A stretch of 32,634 nucleotides of DNA, taken from positions 1 through 32,634 of the IMG/VR virus record IMGVR_UViG_3300037502_003531; one strand, given 5' to 3'. Under the pieces are notes generated by a model that was not told the DNA's origin, did not search any database, and saw only the letters and a program-made list of their open reading frames with translations. Below are positions 30,222-32,634 of the stretch, in pieces. The stretch comes from a virus. Position 1 is the stretch's first letter. The number at the start of each line of letters is the position of its first letter. Made by a program: the position numbers and the translations under genes.

Positions 30222-30249
30222 AACTTAGCAGTTTGCTAAGTTTTTATTT
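30222..30249 (+). terminator. Terminator after the ImmA-like gene
   Basis: AACTTAGCA (30222-30230) and TGCTAAGTT (30234-30242) form a perfect 9-bp stem with a 3-nt loop followed by TTTATTTA. It ends the repressor-protease unit, so the cargo genes downstream must have their own promoter. Confidence 0.9.
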
Positions 30250-30474
30250 ATACTTATTTGGGATATTTTTAACATTAATGTATTATGTCGGTAATTGATA
30301 GTTTATGTCGAAAAAGTGAGTAAAACAGTAATAAATAATGATGAAACTTTTTTATTTTAGTTTAGTTGCGAAAATTGTGGTATGGTGGGGGATTGTGTTG
30401 GGTTGAGTACCCTGCCCTACTCTGTTTTTGGGGGAAATACTTATGATATCAAATTAGAGATTTATTTAAAGGAG

Positions 30475-30500
30475 TATTAACGACATTTGGTTCATTAATA
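30475..30500. promoter_or_regulatory. Degenerate copy of the cargo palindrome
   Basis: A 26-bp element that starts TATTAACGACA and ends TTAATA, 41 bp upstream of the perfect copy. The left half is identical over 11 bases; the right half differs at three or more. Distance of 41 bp is close to four helical turns, so two proteins could sit on the same face. Confidence 0.6.
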
Positions 30501-30515
30501 TCTTGATATATAGAG

Positions 30516-30541
30516 TATTAACGACACTAGTGTCGTTAATA
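30516..30541. promoter_or_regulatory. Perfect 26-bp palindrome upstream of the cargo operon
   Basis: Half-site TATTAACGACACT followed directly by its exact complement, with no spacer. It lies 57 bp before the start of the membrane protein gene. It is unrelated to the GATACAA sites of the phage repressor. Likely binding site for a dimeric regulator that I do not see encoded in the window; a promoter may run between the two copies (TTGGTT at 30488, TAGAGT at 30511), but its match is weak. Confidence 0.65.
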
Positions 30542-30597
30542 TAAGAGTTATATGACATTTAATTTTTGACATTATTAAGAAAGGAAGTGTAACAATA

Positions 30598-31272
30598 ATG
30601 AGTAGTTTTTTTAGTAAATTAAATTTATATGATTTTTTGGGGTATATAATTCCAGGAAGTTTGATTGTTTTAATTTTAAATTCTTTTTTTGAAAATGTTT
30701 TAGATACAAATTTTATTTTGAATGTTAATGATGGAAGTATAGTAGAAACAACTTCATTTATTATTTTAAGCTATTTTATTGGTATTTTAATGCATGAACT
30801 TAGTCAAATTATAGAGAAATATTTTTTAAAGAAAATATGGGGAGGATTTCCTTCTGAAAGATTTTTATTAGATAATGATGAAAAATATTCGGAGGAATTC
30901 AAGAATGAGTTAAAAAAAGTGATTGAATCTAAGTATAATATTAAATTAAACAATACTAGAAAGAAAAATCAAGAAGCTTTTAATTTGATTTACTCAAAAG
31001 TTCAAAAACTTGATGGCAATGACAAAATTCAATTATTTAATACAATTTATGGGATGTGTAGAAGTTTATTTTCTGGAGTTATTGTTAGTAGTGTATTCTA
31101 TATAATAAAATTCTTCATTGAATATGGAGAAAATAACATGGTTAATATGACTTATATAATGTTATTTGTTTCAGCTAGTTATTTATTATATAGGAGAAGT
31201 ACAAGGTTTTCAAAGAGATTTGCTGATTATGTTTACAGAGATTTTTATAATTATTATAAAGAGAATATATAA
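30598..31272 (+). CDS. Four-pass membrane protein, candidate effector
   Basis: 224 residues. Hydrophobic segments at about 11-31 (starting YDFLGYIIPG), 50-70, 157-178 and 182-198; between the second and third lies a charged helical domain (about 75-150: FKNELKKVIESKYNIKLN, NLIYSKVQKLDG) likely to be in the cytoplasm, and the protein ends with a basic tail (YRRSTRFSKR). The Y-D/E-x-x-G-Y-x-x-P-G start occurs in uncharacterised membrane proteins, some near defence genes; I know no function. It is A/T-rich in codon use (TTT, TTA, ATT, AAA) compared with phage genes. It stands 12 bp before the hydrolase gene, so they work as a pair. Inferred role: membrane effector or sensor. Confidence 0.75.
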   Translation: MSSFFSKLNLYDFLGYIIPGSLIVLILNSFFENVLDTNFILNVNDGSIVETTSFIILSYFIGILMHELSQIIEKYFLKKIWGGFPSERFLLDNDEKYSEEFKNELKKVIESKYNIKLNNTRKKNQEAFNLIYSKVQKLDGNDKIQLFNTIYGMCRSLFSGVIVSSVFYIIKFFIEYGENNMVNMTYIMLFVSASYLLYRRSTRFSKRFADYVYRDFYNYYKENI

Positions 31273-31284
31273 GGAGAGGATATT

Positions 31285-32517
31285 ATGGTAGAGGTTTATT
31301 TTTTGGATGTAGGTCAAGGAGATAGCAGTTTAATTAAATTTCCTAATGGAACTACCATGTTAATTGATTGTAAAGTTAATGATGATTATTTTAAACAATT
31401 AGATACACATTTATTACAAGATGAAGATGGAAAAAAAATTATTGATTATTTAGTTATTACCCATCCACATCAAGACCATATACAGGGTATAGGAGAATTA
31501 GGCAAAAAGTATTTAATTAAAAACATATGGGAATCTGGTCATAGATTATATGTTGAAAAAGAAAAACAAGATCAATATAAGCATTATTATGATATGTTAG
31601 ATCTTATTCAAAAAGTAAAAAGAAAAGATGGACAATATAAAGAATTAAAAGCATATAAAAAACTATCAATTAAAAATCAACCTGATGTGAGTTTTACAGT
31701 TCTTTCTCCTACCAAAGCTTTTTTAGCAGATGAAAAACCTACTAAAAGAGATATTCATGACCAATGTCTTGTTTTAAAAATGGATTACAAAAATAGATCT
31801 ATTGTATTTTCAGGAGATTCAAGTATGGAAGCTTGGAAAGAGCGTATAGTACCTTATTATTCTGATGAAAGTGGTCGTTCTAATCTTCTTGATTCTACAA
31901 TATTACATGCAAGTCATCATGGATCATATACTTTTTTTAAACCTAAGGGTAAAAAAGATGATGAACCATATATAGAAGGGTTAAAAAAGATAAATCCTGA
32001 GATTACCATTTTATCAGTAGGAAAAAATAATAATCATGACCATCCTGATAAAGAAGCATTAGAATTGTATAAAAAATATACGGAGAATGAGCAAGTATAT
32101 GAAACAATGAAACATGGAACTCTAAATGTTGGTATAGAAGATACAGGAGATTATCACATAATAACTGAAAAAATGAAAAAGAGTATGAAAAAGAATACAC
32201 TAGCAAAAGTGGAAATTAAGGTCAATCCAACTCCCTCTGATGGAGAATTTTATGAAAAAAATGTTGAATTATATTTTAATGCAAGAGTAAGTAATATACC
32301 TTCTAATCAATCGATAAAAAGCATTACTTGGATTGTTCAAAATAATGCTACTGGTGATGATACTCATCATGATTGGTATATTGGAAAAATAGATAAATCC
32401 CGAAATTATAAAAATAAAACAAAATATTCAGGTTTTCATATTTTACTTTGTGAGGTTAGAAATCAAAGGGGAAGAGTAATAGCTACTGATTATTTAATTG
32501 TTAAGGTGAAAAATTAA
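31285..32517 (+). CDS. ComEC-type metallo-beta-lactamase hydrolase with AGS-C-like C-terminal domain
   Basis: 410 residues, no signal or membrane segment. Residues about 1-290 are a metallo-beta-lactamase fold of the ComEC type: DVGQGDS at 8-14, THPHQDH with H60, H62, D64 and H65, SGDSS with D178, HASHHGS with H211/H212, and HDHP at 251-254. Residues about 305-410 form a second domain whose pattern (W-x-V-x-N at about 349, then T-x-Y-x-G-x-H-x-x-x-C at 379-389, and a closing V-I-A-T-D-Y-L-I-V-K-V) resembles AGS-C, the C-terminal nucleotide-sensor domain of many CBASS nucleotidyltransferases. It may hydrolyse a nucleotide or nucleic acid. AAGGAGAGG precedes the ATG. The AGS-C call is by eye and should be tested. 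No gene follows in the last 117 bp. Confidence 0.78.
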   Translation: MVEVYFLDVGQGDSSLIKFPNGTTMLIDCKVNDDYFKQLDTHLLQDEDGKKIIDYLVITHPHQDHIQGIGELGKKYLIKNIWESGHRLYVEKEKQDQYKHYYDMLDLIQKVKRKDGQYKELKAYKKLSIKNQPDVSFTVLSPTKAFLADEKPTKRDIHDQCLVLKMDYKNRSIVFSGDSSMEAWKERIVPYYSDESGRSNLLDSTILHASHHGSYTFFKPKGKKDDEPYIEGLKKINPEITILSVGKNNNHDHPDKEALELYKKYTENEQVYETMKHGTLNVGIEDTGDYHIITEKMKKSMKKNTLAKVEIKVNPTPSDGEFYEKNVELYFNARVSNIPSNQSIKSITWIVQNNATGDDTHHDWYIGKIDKSRNYKNKTKYSGFHILLCEVRNQRGRVIATDYLIVKVKN

Positions 32518-32634
32518 ACGTCATATAAACCAGCTAATAAAAGTCAAGAATAAATTAAAAAATATTTACATACCTAAAAATAGGCATGACAAAATAAGCT
32601 TACTTTTCAGCAAACTTTAAAAAATTTAGTAAAA

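Larger units (their letters stand above)
30212..30597. other. 386-bp gap between lysogeny genes and cargo
   Basis: Holds a terminator (30222-30249), two TTATGTCG direct repeats 20 bp apart (30284 and 30303), a Gly-rich-looking G-run block (TGGTGGGGGATTG, then TTTTTGGGGG), a small hairpin GAGTA-CCCTGCCC-TACTC near 30405-30422, and two related palindromes at 30475-30541. I see no supportable gene. Candidate site for regulation of the cargo or for a mobile-element boundary. Confidence 0.5.

Noticed and set aside
30555-30580. TTGACA at 30566-30571 as the cargo promoter
   Set aside because: No -10 box follows at a proper distance; only about 26 bp remain to the start codon.
30598-31272. Four-pass membrane protein as a phage holin
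   Set aside because: It is larger than holins, has a sizeable cytoplasmic domain, lies on the opposite strand from the lysis genes and is paired with a hydrolase.
31285-32190. Assignment of the hydrolase as a DNA-uptake ComEC or as an anti-Pycsar Apyc1-like enzyme
   Set aside because: It has no ComEC membrane domains, and its motifs and length fit ComEC-type hydrolases rather than the short RNase Z-like Apyc1 enzymes; the extra C-terminal domain is in neither.
32003-32206. 67-residue open frame on the minus strand
   Set aside because: Antisense to the hydrolase gene, composed of Tyr/Ser/Phe-rich sequence typical of reversed A/T-rich genes, no ribosome site.

Overview
This window is most of a siphovirus-type prophage in a low-G+C Gram-positive-type bacterium (Bacillota). 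Support for that host is the A/T-rich sequence, strong AGGAGG ribosome sites before nearly every gene, frequent GTG/TTG starts, and a head-tail gene order known from Bacillota phages. I cannot fix the genus; Halanaerobiia or Clostridia would fit but this is a guess. Nearly everything from 1 to 29359 is on the minus strand; 29527 to the right end is on the plus strand. No integrase, excisionase, tRNA, CRISPR or insertion sequence is visible, so at least one prophage end lies outside the window.

Layout, left to right. 1-3160: three exported cell-envelope proteins (lipoprotein, L,D-transpeptidase, six-LysM protein), probably host flank. 3361-4650: lysis cassette (holin-like protein, SLT-type lysozyme, XhlA-like protein). 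4706-12240: tail tip and tape measure, with a tail-tip protein that appears split in two by an inserted small gene and a seven-bladed propeller. 12286-13748: tail-assembly chaperones joined by a likely +1 frameshift, and the major tail protein. 13761-16575: head-tail connection and HK97-type capsid. 16568-21212: ClpP-type protease, portal, terminases, candidate cos region and HNH protein. 21307-21373: a late promoter with four direct repeats phased at 11 bp, just downstream of an ArpU/RinA-like activator gene. 21374-29359: early genes, including a metallopeptidase, DnaC-like helicase loader, an initiator that contains an iteron origin, a Rad52-like annealing protein and many small unknowns. 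29359-30211: a lysogeny switch (Cro-like protein, operators, repressor, ImmA-like protease).

How it works together: the repressor holds down a consensus early promoter (TTGACA-17-TATAAT); ImmA would inactivate the repressor after damage; the early operon replicates DNA from the origin inside the initiator gene; its last gene, the ArpU/RinA-like protein, turns on the late promoter for packaging, capsid, tail and lysis.

The most interesting part is the plus-strand cargo after the repressor/protease pair (30598-32517). It is a two-gene unit, more A/T-rich than the phage genes, encoding a four-pass membrane protein and a ComEC-type metallo-beta-lactamase hydrolase. The hydrolase carries a C-terminal domain that resembles the AGS-C nucleotide-sensor domain of CBASS-type nucleotidyltransferases. 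A perfect 26-bp palindrome plus a degenerate copy 41 bp away sit upstream. I infer a nucleotide-signalling defence or immunity module; this is not proven by the sequence.
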